From contig OW203983.1 in assembly GCA_934047225.1 (NCBI GenBank), positions 38,436,310-38,500,309 of the forward strand: a stretch of DNA of 64,000 nt, read 5' to 3'. Made by a program: the position numbers and the translations under genes. Source of the DNA: Ypsolopha sequella (Eukaryota; Arthropoda; Insecta; Lepidoptera; Ypsolophidae). The notes under the pieces were generated by a model, which saw only the letters and a list, made by a program, of their open reading frames with translations, searched no databases and was not told the DNA's origin. This document shows, in pieces, positions 12,501-21,600 of this stretch; the first letter of the stretch is position 1; each line of letters begins with the position of its first letter.

Positions 12501-13211
12501 TAAAAAAATTATAACTCGATATATTTCGGCCCTCGGTATACAAACCCTGCATCTCGAAAAAAAAAAAAAAAAAACTGTTTCATAGAAAAATGCAATGCCG
12601 CTCGGCCGAAATGTATGGAAGGGCAGATTTCTTTTTTGAGATTTCAGGGTTGGCTCCATAGTAAAAGTTGTTCTATACCATTGACTGAATAAGCTCTTCA
12701 AATATGGTTACACCTTTCTGTTACACGTTGTATAGTACCTATATTGTTTTATGAATTCAGTAAGCTAAATTTTCATTATACAAGGTGTATTTGTGAACAT
12801 TGTCCAAATTCATACTTGAGCCATGGTAAGTGATCAGCATCATGAACCAATAACGATTTTTGTAACGTTCCTAAAAAGAAAATTCGACTCCCCATAGTGA
12901 TTCACTCAGGACTGGGAGTGAATTACTATTAGAAGTCGAAATTTCATTTTAAAAATTTTACAAAAATTGTTATCGATTCATGATGCTGATCACTTACCAA
13001 GCTTCCAGTATGAATTTGGGCGATGGTCAAAAAGTCACCTTGTATATTATTGTATTTTCCGGTATCAAACCTATTTCATTTTGCTTATGGTGATTGCGAA
13101 ACCCAACGTTATTTCATCATAATACAGATTTATTAAAATGTTACATAATTTAAAATAAATATTTTTCAGGTCGCTATGGAGTCTGATTTTTGTATCCAAG
13201 ATGAAAAATGA
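379..13211 (+). CDS. C2H2 zinc-finger protein gene, 3' part (join 379-513 or 2187-2321, then 4026-4136, 5077-5282, 8352-8443, 13170-13211)
   Basis: Partial gene; the 5' exons lie before the window. Seen: exons with matching GT-AG sites and phases encode consecutive C2H2 fingers followed by an acidic, glutamine-rich tail. Exon order gives half a finger plus the start of the next (two alternative versions), one finger with the TGEK-type linker, a last finger (CGPC...HNKVH), a basic/charged stretch ([13 protein letters not shown]), a [15 protein letters not shown] segment, then an E/D/Q-rich tail. Known: proteins of this build are DNA-binding nuclear regulators. Inferred: the alternative finger exons would change the DNA site read by the protein. 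No ortholog is recognised, so no symbol is given. Introns carry LINE and MITE insertions. The last exon is the least certain. The gene converges on the VIP36-like gene, with about 5.2 kb between the stop codons. Confidence 0.72.
514..2186 (+). other. Intron between the two alternative finger exons; no gene seen
   Basis: AT-rich intronic sequence of 1.67 kb. The only distinct feature is a GGC trinucleotide run near 1889-1914. I saw no coding exon on either strand and no recognised transposon. Confidence 0.5.
1889..1914. repeat. GGC trinucleotide run
   Basis: A short, interrupted (GGC)n array in an otherwise AT-rich intron. No coding frame is associated. Confidence 0.8.
2187..2321 (+). CDS. 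Zinc-finger exon, alternative B
   Basis: It starts after AACAG at 2182-2186 and ends before a GTATAA donor. It encodes CGYSC...LKRHMLRH, a classical TGEKPYK linker, and the first part of the next finger (CRICDRRF...QKHER). It aligns without gaps to exon A (shared CG.S, RHM..H, KY.C..C.R.F, G..Q.HER), so the two arose by exon duplication. Joined to exon 4026-4136 it gives HER+LH, a correct H-x3-H pair. Joined after exon A it would give HE-S-IC and break finger spacing. Oddity: the usual Phe of the first finger core is Cys. Confidence 0.78.
2419..2720 (-). mobile_element. RTE-clade LINE, 3' end (C-terminal reverse-transcriptase ORF), 5' truncated
   Basis: The minus strand reads an open frame with the hallmark C-terminus of insect RTE elements: [35 protein letters not shown], and [11 protein letters not shown] just before the stop. 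The plus strand shows the familiar CTGGACATAGGCCTCCCCC tract. The frame stays open from about 2720 to its stop at 2419. The catalytic RT core is absent, so this is a dead 5'-truncated copy in the intron between exon B and exon 4026-4136, antisense to the host gene. Confidence 0.88.
2722..3470. other. Intronic DNA, no gene seen
   Basis: AT-rich intron. Short frames occur on both strands but none has a recognisable domain, and no repeat family was identified. Confidence 0.4.
3474..3704. mobile_element. MITE family B, copy 1 (about 230 bp)
   Basis: The ends form an inverted repeat: GTATCTTTAGTTGCCA at the left mirrors GGCAACTAAAGATAC at the right, continuing through TCTATCATCAAAAACC. Two more copies lie at 10532-10754 and 59148-59356. 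No transposase is encoded, so it is non-autonomous. The open frames across it are incidental. Confidence 0.75.
4026..4136 (+). CDS. Shared zinc-finger exon
   Basis: Acceptor TGTCCAG at 4019-4025 and donor GTAAGT at 4137. The first base completes the AG left by either alternative exon (AGG, Arg). It supplies LHMGVRPYQ, a complete finger CSVCGKAF...LANHMLTH, and the linker TGEKKY, ending two bases into a Ser codon that exon 5077-5282 completes before the next Cys. The phase and finger register match both neighbours. Confidence 0.85.
4415..4549. mobile_element. MITE family D, copy 1 (135-bp palindrome)
   Basis: The terminal inverted repeat GTGTTACTACAAAACGGTG mirrors the right end, and an internal palindrome (AGACAGTGTTTAAATCTG and its complement) makes nearly the whole element self-complementary. 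The second copy is at 6124-6250. Confidence 0.75.
5077..5282 (+). CDS. Last zinc-finger exon with charged tail
   Basis: Acceptor CTTGCAG at 5070-5076 and donor GTACGC at 5283. The first base completes Ser, then CGPCNKKF...[10 protein letters not shown] forms a full finger. After it come [10 protein letters not shown], the likely helical [11 protein letters not shown], then [18 protein letters not shown] and IVQMQNE. It is markedly GC-richer than the surrounding intron. It ends one base into an Asp codon completed at 8352. Confidence 0.85.
5697..6005 (-). mobile_element. CR1/Jockey-like LINE, C-terminal RT fragment
   Basis: The minus frame ends with the LINE C-terminal signature [18 protein letters not shown] followed by [16 protein letters not shown] and a stop. 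A fragment of the adjoining upstream part of the same type of protein lies at 8091-8340 in the same orientation, so the two may be one truncated copy split by the 6.0-8.05 kb repeats. It sits antisense in the zinc-finger intron. Confidence 0.7.
6124..6250. mobile_element. MITE family D, copy 2 (right end eroded)
   Basis: It shares the left terminal repeat and the internal AGACAGTGTTTAAATCTG palindrome with the 4415-4549 copy. The right terminus has diverged after AACAGCGTTTTA. Confidence 0.7.
6722..7545. mobile_element. Foldback element with three internal tandem units
   Basis: Ends at about 6735-6782 and 7480-7530 are inverted copies (TTATGGTACATATGG-like outer part, then CTTCCGTTCCAAAGATA). 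Inside are three tandem units of about 100 bp (6843-6944, 6945-7043, 7044-7140), each starting GTCAAAACTT and carrying a CTAAACGG and TAGACCCA core. A second inverted repeat at 7255-7405 (TTTGGCAGGAGGTAC, TTTGACATTTGACAGG) forms the central stem. No transposase was seen. GGCCGC-containing blocks flank it near 6600 and 7795. Confidence 0.7.
8091..8340 (-). mobile_element. CR1/Jockey-like LINE fragment (RT C-terminal region)
   Basis: The minus frame reads [41 protein letters not shown] and [12 protein letters not shown], a well-known block of insect CR1/L2/Jockey-type polymerases upstream of the VRLWNDLP block. It ends abruptly near 8100. It abuts the acceptor of exon 8352-8443 and so forms the 3' end of that intron. 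Confidence 0.78.
8352..8443 (+). CDS. Acidic, Gln-rich exon of the zinc-finger gene
   Basis: Acceptor TTTAGAAACAG (to 8351) and donor GTGAGT at 8444. The frame continues from 5282 (G+AT, Asp) and reads [16 protein letters not shown] then [14 protein letters not shown], ending in phase 0. No domain is recognised; the acidic/Gln composition would suit an activation or partner-binding tail (inference). Its GC content matches the other exons. Confidence 0.75.
8457..8851 (+). mobile_element. MITE family C, copy 1
   Basis: About 395 bp beginning TAGTAGTTTATGCTAC and ending near GCATTGAAAAG. The same sequence is found inverted at 10840-11221 and again at 50360-50753. It has a palindromic block around AACACGAGCGTAGCGAGTG. 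It starts 13 bases after the exon 8352-8443 donor, so it inserted almost into the splice site. Confidence 0.75.
9066..9348. mobile_element. Mariner-like MITE, 283 bp, TA target site
   Basis: Inverted ends CAATGTGAAATTTAAGTCA and its complement, with TA on both flanks (9064-9065 and 9349-9350). The internal AGTAAAAGTTGTT tract is also found inverted within it and in the 12388-12730 element. Confidence 0.7.
9371..10073. mobile_element. MITE family H, composite copy
   Basis: Outer ends TACCCGGCAGTAATTAATG and ATTATTTACTGCCGGGA are inverted copies. A second inverted pair inside (GAAGCTCTGGTTTCCTCC, then AAAGCGGTGG, at about 9412-9450 and 9955-9995) suggests one element inserted in another. A small hairpin (AAAAAGACGGCCG and complement) lies at 9883-9939. 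Shorter copies of the outer family are at 22806-22933 and 36494-36628. Confidence 0.6.
10532..10754. mobile_element. MITE family B, copy 2
   Basis: The cleanest copy: the termini CCTATTGTGTATC and GATACACAATAGG are perfect inverted repeats, and the subterminal AGTTGCC..CTGG and TCTATCATCAAAAACATAGA parts are also mirrored. Confidence 0.78.
10840..11221 (-). mobile_element. MITE family C, copy 2 (inverted)
   Basis: Reverse-complement copy of 8457-8851, highly similar throughout. The two copies flank 9-11 kb as a large inverted repeat within the zinc-finger intron. Confidence 0.75.
11295..11960 (+). pseudogene. IS630/Tc1-like transposase, N-terminal remnant
   Basis: An ATG at 11295 opens [15 protein letters not shown]...; a probable intron 11428-11511 (GTAGGT...CCTAG) joins to [15 protein letters not shown] (helix-turn-helix), [20 protein letters not shown] and [14 protein letters not shown], the standard order of DDE-type IS630-like insect transposases. 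A block between LDEF and FYTVKKE looks deleted. After a stop near 11750, a shifted frame continues as ILLERFDII, then an unassigned frame [18 protein letters not shown] that runs to a GTTAGT at about 11966. The DDE catalytic part is missing. The family call is from motif order only. Confidence 0.6.
12388..12730. mobile_element. Mariner-like MITE, 343 bp, TA target site
   Basis: Long near-perfect inverted ends: CAACGTGTAACAGAAAGG and AAGAGCTTATTCAGTCAATG are mirrored at the right end. TA flanks both sides (12386-12387, 12731-12732). The inner region contains a poly-A tract and an AGTAAAAGTTGTT stretch shared with 9066-9348. Confidence 0.78.
12778..13049. mobile_element. Mariner-like MITE of the TACAAGGTG type
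   Basis: The ends TACAAGGTG...CCAAATTCATACTTGAG and ATGCTGATCACTTACC...CACCTTGTA are inverted copies. Variants of the same terminal sequence bound 23581-24304 and 62487-63375, and one end occurs alone at about 13971. Confidence 0.7.
13170..13211 (+). CDS. Probable terminal exon of the zinc-finger gene
   Basis: A strong acceptor (ATTTTTCAG, to 13169) is followed in phase 0, matching the phase left at 8443, by 13 codons ([13 protein letters not shown]) and TGA. AATAAA lies 16 bases after the stop (13227-13232). The acidic composition continues the preceding exon. The exon is too short to be sure; another downstream exon could be used instead. Confidence 0.5.
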   Translation, partial: VAMESDFCIQDEK

Positions 13212-13226
13212 ACAACTGCAACAGCA

Positions 13227-13232
13227 AATAAA
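13227..13232 (+). promoter_or_regulatory. Candidate polyadenylation signal AATAAA
   Basis: Canonical hexamer 16 bases after the TGA of the probable terminal exon, followed by AT-rich sequence. Confidence 0.4.
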
Positions 13233-14781
13233 ATTAATATTAATTATGTTATTGTCGAAAATAAATCGTGTAAAAATCCTGTTTTTTTGAAAAGCCATAT
13301 TTATCAAATCCATGTTTAAAAATGTTTTTCTATTGTATTGCTTACATCTGTGGAATCGCACAAAGTCCGAAATTTTGACACAGTAAATTCTCCATTTGTT
13401 TGATATAGGTAATTGGAGTTTAATTTACGGTGTCAAAATTTTAGACTTGTGCCCTTTTAGTCATTAGTGGTTCTATCTAATGAAATAAATTATCTACTGT
13501 AATTTTTATATTAACTGGCGACATGAATATGATAAAATAAAGTATCTAATGTAATTTTGTCATTCTTTACGTAATAGTAATCCAATGCAGATATTGCATT
13601 ATACAACGTTAGATTTACTGTAGTTGTAATGTTAGCTTAGTGTTATAATTTATAAGTCATTTTGAAATAAACATTAATATCAGAATTAATCGTTTTCATT
13701 TTAAGAGCCGGTTTACCCTTTCCAGGCGGCGTAGCATAGTGTTTAATCGCGCGGGACGCCACTAGTTGAATCACAAGTGCAAGGAGAGCGAATAGCATAA
13801 TATTCAAATTCAAATAGTTTATAGGTAATATATACACGTTTTACACGTCAAATTTAAATCTAATAAAAATACAGTGTAAGAAAATAATAAATGTACATGA
13901 ACTAAATTAAAGGTTTATTTAATTTATGTAGCAATATATAATTAAAATGATAGGTAAATATATATATTATACAATGTGAAATCCAATCAACCGCCCGAAG
14001 CCATACCGGAGACCCGGCCAGGGACTAGGAACGAGGTTCCCGCCCGCGTGATGGTTATGTTTATCAAAGATTTTCCGACTTTTGGGATTCAATTAGCACT
14101 CCTTACATTTTATTTTATGTGCAATATTTTAATATGGTATATTGTTTAAAGAAAAAAAAACATTGAATTCTTATAAGTTCGTTCGAAAAGATGGTGTCTT
14201 TACATCTGTGTTCCACGAGAGCAAATTTATTCTGTTTCTTGTGCCTTTGAATCCATCACCACGCTCAGGATTCTAACTTAGAATTATTCGCTACGCTCGT
14301 GATTCAATTATAGAATCCTTCGCTTGCTCGGGATTCAAACTCGGCACTCGCAACAAAAAAATCTTTGCTCTCTTGTTGCACAAATAACTATTGTCTCATT
14401 TACTCGCCTACCTAATTTTATGACGTTCCGATCAACGATACTCGAGTTATCGTCGGACGAACATCCATAGACACATACATACATTTACAAGCGGCGGATT
14501 GTTCAAGTACACTTAGAGAACTTCGCTTACTCGTTCAAATATACATTGGCAACTAATACAATTTCAGTTAAGTAGCTTTTGAGATATGATTAGTTTTAAG
14601 TTCCTAATTCAAAGAAAACTGCTATTTATGTAGGTTTTCACGGGTATTTATTTATCTAGCAAATCCGACCTTCTTTAACGAACATTAATTAGGGTACCTT
14701 TGAAAATATGGACATTGGAAACTTTTATAGTACAGTATAGGATTCAGTGTAGGAATATCAGTAGTCCTATAACCTAATTAC

Positions 14782-15487
14782 AAAAACCGGCCAACTGCGT
14801 GTCGGACCACGCGCAGTGTAGGGTTCTGTAGTTGCCCTGCACAATATGCGGACTTCTCCAAGTACATTTTATAAGTTTGTCGACTAATACAGATCGCGCC
14901 AAACTTCCAGTACGCTCGGAAATTGCTCTTCCCAAGAACGGCTCATACATTTTGTTCCTGCTGATGCGAATCGCCCCGTGTTTAGAGGGGACTAAAAGTT
15001 TGGCGGGATCTGGACTCGTTAACTTGTAAAGCCTACTTAGCTGTGATAGTTTTCCTTTTAATTTCGTTATGTATACTACTGCCGTGATTTTTTTCACGTC
15101 TCCAAATACAACCGTTTCGCTGGCTTTCGTCCCCACACTTGACTCTAATAAAAATTAACACTTTTAAGCTTAATATTTCGCAAACGGAACCCTGGATCGA
15201 AAAATGGTCTTCTCACACCCCAATATTTTTAAATTACCTATCCAACGACACCCCACACTAGGGGATAGACGAGAAAAAAAAACATCCCCACTTTATGGTA
15301 CCATAAAAAAAAATCTTTTTCAAAATTTTACTGTACCACTCTATCGGCGTGATATGTATACTCATGCCAAATTACAGATTTCTAGTACTAATAGTCTCTA
15401 AGCTAAGCCGCGGACAGACAGACAGACAGATAGACGGACATGGCGAAACTATAAGGGTTCCTTGTTGTTGACTACGGAACCCTAAAA
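14782..15487 (+). repeat. Dispersed lepidopteran-type repeat F, long copy
   Basis: It starts ACCGGCCAACTGCGTGTCGG and ends CTACGGAACCCTAAAAAT, with a (GACA)n tract at 15413-15438 before the 3' end. The same start and end recur at 32-34 kb, 39.9 kb, 28.4 kb and 47.8 kb. Frames read through it are not genes. Confidence 0.7.
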
Positions 15488-16857
15488 ATAACTGGGCTGT
15501 TTCCTTCCGGAAAAAAAATGCTTTTCAAACATTTGACATGATTTCTTCGATTATTACCTTGTAAAGAAGAAAATGATAACATATATTCTAATAATAACAT
15601 ATCATAATTTTAGTACAATAAATGCTGAGAAGTTATCGTCAGGGTTGTCTGGGGAGTTGGGTGCTGTAATTCAATCAAATCGTCGTCAACATCTAATAAC
15701 GCGTGACGCGGGTATCGTTTGCAATATTTGAAAGAGGGATCCGCCACATAATCTGAAGCTGCCCTAATCAGAGGACTCCTAAAATGCACTAACGTGGACG
15801 TGCAAAATCTTATGAGTCGGATACGGCACAACGGTCGTAAAATGAAATGAAATTTAATTTATTCGTAAAATACGGAAATACATAAAAAACTAAACTTACA
15901 AGAAAACAATAATATAATATACTGCAAAATGTGACGAAAAGGGGCAGACTCAGCATTTGCTGTGAGCTACCGAGCAGCATCACAGCGCTGGTTTTCGGCC
16001 TGTCCGTGTACACGCACTAAACATAGAACTTTTTTTTTTTAAATGGCATATAAAACCAAGTTACAGTAAAATGGTTATGGTTTAGTAAAGGCTAGCTATA
16101 ATAAACACATATTTAATAACTGTTATTTTATTTTTAGTTCTTTAATTTTGTCGTGTTCTTTATAATTTCTGGTTGAAGCGATTATCAATGAGGTAAATTA
16201 GAGAAATATGAGAGAAAAATAAATACCAAAGGTGGAAACATAAAACTTTATTTTATTAAACACACAATCTTACAGCACTCGTAGTTACATCAAAATGAAA
16301 GCCTTTCACATACATATACAGATAGTGACATCTATTAAAATAATCAAAAGACGATAAAAAAAAAATGAGACTCCCTAACTGTCATTTCAAAGATTTATGT
16401 AGAGGTAGTTGCCACTATGACTTTATCTCAAATAATACGAGGATGCGAGGGTTAAAAGCGGAAATAAAGAGCAGCTGGGTACTCTTAGATAGATGTAGCC
16501 AGCTAGAATTAGGTGGAACTAGATATAACTGGGTGAAGTTGGCTAGGCCTAGGTGGAGGTGACATTCTGGCGAGTTAGGTTAGGTTTGTACTGCCGCTAC
16601 AAATTGGCTTTTAGCGCTAACTTAACGTTTTAAATTACAGATTAAATGCATTTCCACTTATTGAATACTTATTTTCGACGTAAATACGATTATCGCCGGA
16701 CCCTTGAACCAATTTCTTGTAAGAAATTAACAAGTCAGTGAAAAATATGCAGTAAATAAAGCAGTAACTAAGGAAGTCGTAACTGAGCAAACACGGAAAA
16801 CAAACCTCCCGTCTTCTTCCAGCCTTATGAAGAGGGGATCTACGAGTACGTATATTA

Positions 16858-17020
16858 AAGCCGATTCTAAAGGCTTTAATTTTAGTTTTAGTGCTGTCAA
16901 AACTTAAATTTTTCCAAAGTAATTTATCTTCTAAGTCTAACACTTAAAGAGTGTTTTGCGATAAAGAAAATTTAGTTTTGACAGCACTAAAACTAAAATT
17001 AAAGCCTTCAGAATCGGCTA
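16858..17020. mobile_element. MITE family A, copy 1 (163-bp palindrome)
   Basis: AAGCCGATTCT...GGCTTTAATTTTAG at the left is mirrored at the right, including TTTAGTGCTGTCAAAAC. TA flanks the element. Six copies are in the window (16858, 23301, 38230, 43284, 54722, 58629). Confidence 0.85.
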
Positions 17021-18088
17021 TACTATATAGGTATATTTATTTCATTATGCTCAATTTGAAAAAAATGCAATTTTATCTCTACTTACAAGATTTATTTTTG
17101 AGTGTATTGAATTTTATTCTTACAAAGCTCTAACATATAGCTTATTATTTTAAAACATCAATTTATCCTTTTGTATGTGATGTTTGTATGTGAGTGATGT
17201 CATTTAGAAAAATCTAATAATTATCTAGTAATAAAAATATCAAACTGGAGAAATTGAAAACAACAACATAATGTTCGGATCAAGCAAGTTAAATACTTGA
17301 AACACCCTACATTTTCTAAATCTTCCTCAAATGTGAAGTTTCAGAGCCAAGCTCAAATAGCCAAGCACAGCCTAAACAAACAGGCAGACGGACGGAGAAA
17401 ACAAATATTTCTTTACTTTTAATTTTTGGCTGCATACTTGTAAACAATCTACAATGAGGTTTAATGTACATGAACGACTTTCATGATAAGTAGTTTCGGT
17501 ACAATGAAACAGGAAAAAAGATATGGTAAGTAGTAAAGAAAACACTTATTACAATAAATCTAATGACTGTTATTACTAAATATACATATGTAAACTATAA
17601 GAGTGTATTTTGAGATATTTATAGTATATACAATATCTTTGTGTTAACTACTAAATAAACATATTATGTAAACTATAATAAAAAGTGTATTTTATGATAT
17701 TTATAGTGTATGCAGGCTGCTGATTTGTTCCGCAACTTCCGTCCAAGGGATGTTAATGCTTATTCTTACTTACTTACTATTCCAAAAACTGCCTAAAAAT
17801 AGAATAAATAATTGCAGATAGATATAGCATTTGTCTCAAAGTGTTGCCTAGTCCTTCTATCCGTACTGCTACCTCACGTCTGTTAAAGTTCAAATGCGTT
17901 ATAGTTGAAACCGAACAAAAATTAAAACAAAATAAAAGTTGAACAAAATAATGTACTTTCTTTTTTGGCATTTGTTTCAAAGTTTATATTAAAATCCCTG
18001 CGACAAAAGTTGCAGACTAGATTAACAGCATGTATACAAAAATTTTACATACATCTAAAAACAAAATATAAAAACAAACATATGACTA

Positions 18089-18094
18089 TTTATT
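18089..18094 (-). promoter_or_regulatory. Candidate polyadenylation signal of the VIP36-like gene
   Basis: AATAAA on the minus strand about 335 bases past the stop codon. Other AT-rich variants are near, so this is tentative. Confidence 0.3.
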
Positions 18095-18427
18095 TTGTAA
18101 ATTTTTGACAAACAAAAAAGATTTGGACACAAAATTTCAAGCCACCCAAAAATGTCTTACTGAGGCGAGGATACATAAACAATTACAGTCTTAATGGATT
18201 TAAACTTTCTGAATGCAGAGAGAAAAAGAAAAAAAAAACATTTAAAATTATATTTACACCAATTTTTCGTTGAAATTCAAACACCGCGTCCAGAATCGAG
18301 GAATGTCACCAGTCACCACAATTTTAATGCCTAATATAATATAAAGAAAACAAAAACGAAGATTCTGAACGCATGCATACCACACCTTCAATTACAAAAT
18401 TTCGAACGCATCCAATATATTCTGCGT

Positions 18428-18640
18428 TCAATACAATCGTTTCCTCGATTGTTCCTGTCGTTTTTGGTACCACATTATGCCGCAAACCACGATGACTATG
18501 AGAACTATAGCTACAAACATCATCCAAAGGAAGGTTTTGACACCAGACATGGCAGGCTTGGGGTCGTCTATGTGGTCTCGAGGTGCTTCGAATGAGGCGG
18601 CTGATGGGATGATGTGGGAACGATCTTCATCCTTGTTTTG
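18428..18640 (-). CDS. LMAN2: VIP36-like gene, exon 6 (membrane span, tail, stop)
   Basis: Acceptor TTGTTTAG on the minus strand; 70 codons plus TGA. It encodes QNKDEDRSHIIPSAASFEAP, the conserved DHIDDPKP stalk, a hydrophobic span beginning FLWMMFVAIVLIV, and the basic tail ending KRLY. The KR-x-hydrophobic/aromatic end resembles the ER-export/retrieval tail of VIP36 (KRFY). Confidence 0.94.
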   Translation of the reverse strand, partial: QNKDEDRSHIIPSAASFEAPRDHIDDPKPAMSGVKTFLWMMFVAIVLIVIVVCGIMWYQKRQEQSRKRLY

Positions 18641-21600
18641 CTAAACAAACAAAAAAGACTGGCTTATTTTCAGTGTAACCCGAGACGAAGGCAAGGTCTA
18701 GCAAAGGGAAGAATTCAATATATTAAACTTTTAGCGAATTCACGCACCTCAAAGTAGCCATGGAATTAAAATGGGCATACGTTTTAGGCGAATGGAGATG
18801 AATTATGTTTAAAGCACGCTTAACTGGCTTTAAAAAACTTACAAGAACTATACATAATATAAACATCTTAAAATAATAAAACAAGATTAATCCTAAAAAC
18901 AAAAAAGGCAATGCTTATAATCCAAGCAAACCGTATCAATGAACGGCCTTTCGTTGTAAAAAATCCAATTGTCGTTTTTATTATCGTATTTTGGGGCGCT
19001 GAATCTGAATGTGGAACTATCCAACAAAATTTCCTTATGCGTTTTGGGATATACGCAAAAAATATAGAAATTTTCGCACTTTTTTGTTTTTTTGCTTATA
19101 ATTTCTAAAGTAGGTGTATAAGCGAAAAATATGTACTACTTACAAGTTTTAGAAGTAACAAATTTGTCACAATTTAAGCGCAATTGCATGTCTGTAGGTT
19201 TAATAGTTTCCGAGATACTGCACATCAAAAATTGGTATGTTTTCAAAAATGAAAAATTTTACGTTTTGGCTCATCTTTTGGGCCACACATTGGGGTAATT
19301 ACTGATCCTACAAGGAAAGCTTGGTAAATTAATTATAGAAACTCTTATTTTACAATGCCTGTAGAGCAAATGATTGACACTAAACCTGGTCAGACTGAAA
19401 ACATACGTCAAAGTGTGACAAACCACCATAATGGAAATAAGACGGCTCGACAGAAATCGATGGCAGAATCCTCAGATGGACAGACGCTTAATGTCGAGCT
19501 TCGATTAGAAATGTTGACTTTTTGGCCTATAAATCAGTGTTAAGAAGACTGAAGTGATGGTTCAAAACACTCTCAATGCGCCAGTCGACATAAAACTCCT
19601 TTCTCATGACTTCACACCATTGCTTTCGCAGATTAATCTCTTTCGGTACCATTATAAATATTTTTTAAAGTGTAGATTTCGTTGTTGACTGACACGAACA
19701 ACACAATATTTATAACACTGACTGCTTACAGTTGCCACAAAATAAGAGGCCCGTTTTGACAGATAAGAACGACCATAGAATATAACTTTACATGTAATAA
19801 ATGAAACGGTTAACAAATAATTATTAACTTATTGGGTTTAAAGAAAATAAATAAACGTTTTTTAATTATCACGGAACATATTTCAAGTACTATTTTCACG
19901 TAAATTCCAAAATAAAATGCAATTTTGAATTACTACACAATGTCTCAAAAACAGTTACATTCTCAGTCAATTTTTTCTTAATAATAGTGTTGTAACCAGA
20001 TAATCGCCTAATTTCACGGACTCAATTCGATTCCACGTGAAAATAATTAACTTGTTTTAATATTGATAAAATAATTGTAATGATCTGTAATTAGCTTTTG
20101 TGAGACCAGTACACAAAAAGCCAAGTTTAAATTTCCTTTTTTTTTTGCAAATATAAACTTTTTAGATTTGAACATTTGCATGTATTTGTAACGGTGTCGC
20201 GTATACCGAAAAATATAATATAATAATTGTGCTAAATAATGTTACATTCCACTTAGCTTTTAAACTTATAGTTTACAAAAACAAAAAATATATATATATA
20301 AAAAACATGCATTTATTGCTTAAAGTCCCATTTTTTTTATTAATGAATTGGTTTACAGGCAGTTTTCCATAAATCATCCTATCAATAGACAGATTGGCTG
20401 GTAAGAAATATGGCAGTATTTTTTTTTATAAGGCATAGAGCTATTTTTTCATCTTGAAGCCTACATATTTTTCTTACTGGCCAGTATTTTATATCTATCA
20501 ACGCTCAGACCTCTATCTAATTTGAGGTAAGTGAAGTACAACATTAGAAAATATTACTGGCACGTAAGAATTTCCATTTCAGATTCTTTTCGTAGAGTAA
20601 AAAAATTAAAAACTGGTTTTAGCACCCGAAATATCTTTCTATCGCCATATTGGAAGTCGTTGTGCTCCCGTTTGTTTTTAGTGTTTTTTTCTTGTGACTT
20701 TAGGCTTTACTTTTGAACTGTTTATATTTTCTTTCACGTTGACTTTGGCAATTATGTTTATTCTGGAAATTATAACCAATAAACTTGAAAATATTTCAAA
20801 CGATAACAAACTCATAATATTTTGAATCGATTTCTCGTGAGAATCGGTTGACATAGTTACCGATTTGCATGGTTCACATCCATAGATACGTTGCGATGAC
20901 ATATGTCAAAACGGACCTATTACATTGTGACTACTTTAGGTAGAGACATTTTTACGTACTGCTCTCTCCGGGCGCTATAGTAGTTTGTGAAGTGTGACGT
21001 CACTCTCAGAGAGGCCGCCTGGGAGCTATCGTTTATTCCCGCGCATTAAAGATATGAACTTTAAACTTCTCTAACTTCGTCAATTATTATCGTATAACAA
21101 TGAAACTTTTGCCAAAGTTTCAGTTATTAAAAGTACACTCTACAAAAAAAAATGTTGTGGAATAGTCTCTTGCTTGTATTAATATACGCTGGCACACATA
21201 AGAGCCAGCCCGCTGAACGCCGCTGGTATCTACCAGCTTTACAGAGAGGTATTTGTTACATTAATTTTCAGAACTAAAATATGACGTCTATATTATCCGG
21301 GGCTCCAGTAAATAGTCAGCTACGTAGCAAATTTTAACTCAGTCGTATGGCGATTAGGGATTTTGATTTTATAACGAACCTAAAAACTGTGCTTACCGTT
21401 TCTAGCAAATCCAGCTCGTACATTTTGACAGCGATGATGTCATGATTGTCACTGAGGTCACCAGTCGTCGCCGACGATCCGAAGTAGTATCCCGTCGGTA
21501 GCAGAACGTTGTCCACTCGGAAGCATTCCTTCCACGCGTTCTTGCCTTCTAAGTCCGTTGATACTACAAAGTGAATATATACATTATTAAATTAGGTAAA

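Larger units (their letters stand above)
13212..18427. other. Intergenic region between two convergent genes
   Basis: About 5.2 kb between the stop codons. It contains a solo TACAATGTG-type transposon end (about 13971-14030), a tract at 14200-14530 with repeated CGCTACGCTCG-like motifs, a dispersed-repeat copy (14782-15487) and one family A MITE (16858-17020). Elsewhere, including 15490-16850 and 17020-18000, I see only AT-rich DNA with no supported gene. Confidence 0.5.

Noticed and set aside
16951..17133. Hydrophobic 60-codon frame
   Set aside because: Starts inside a family A MITE and continues in AT-rich DNA; no support.
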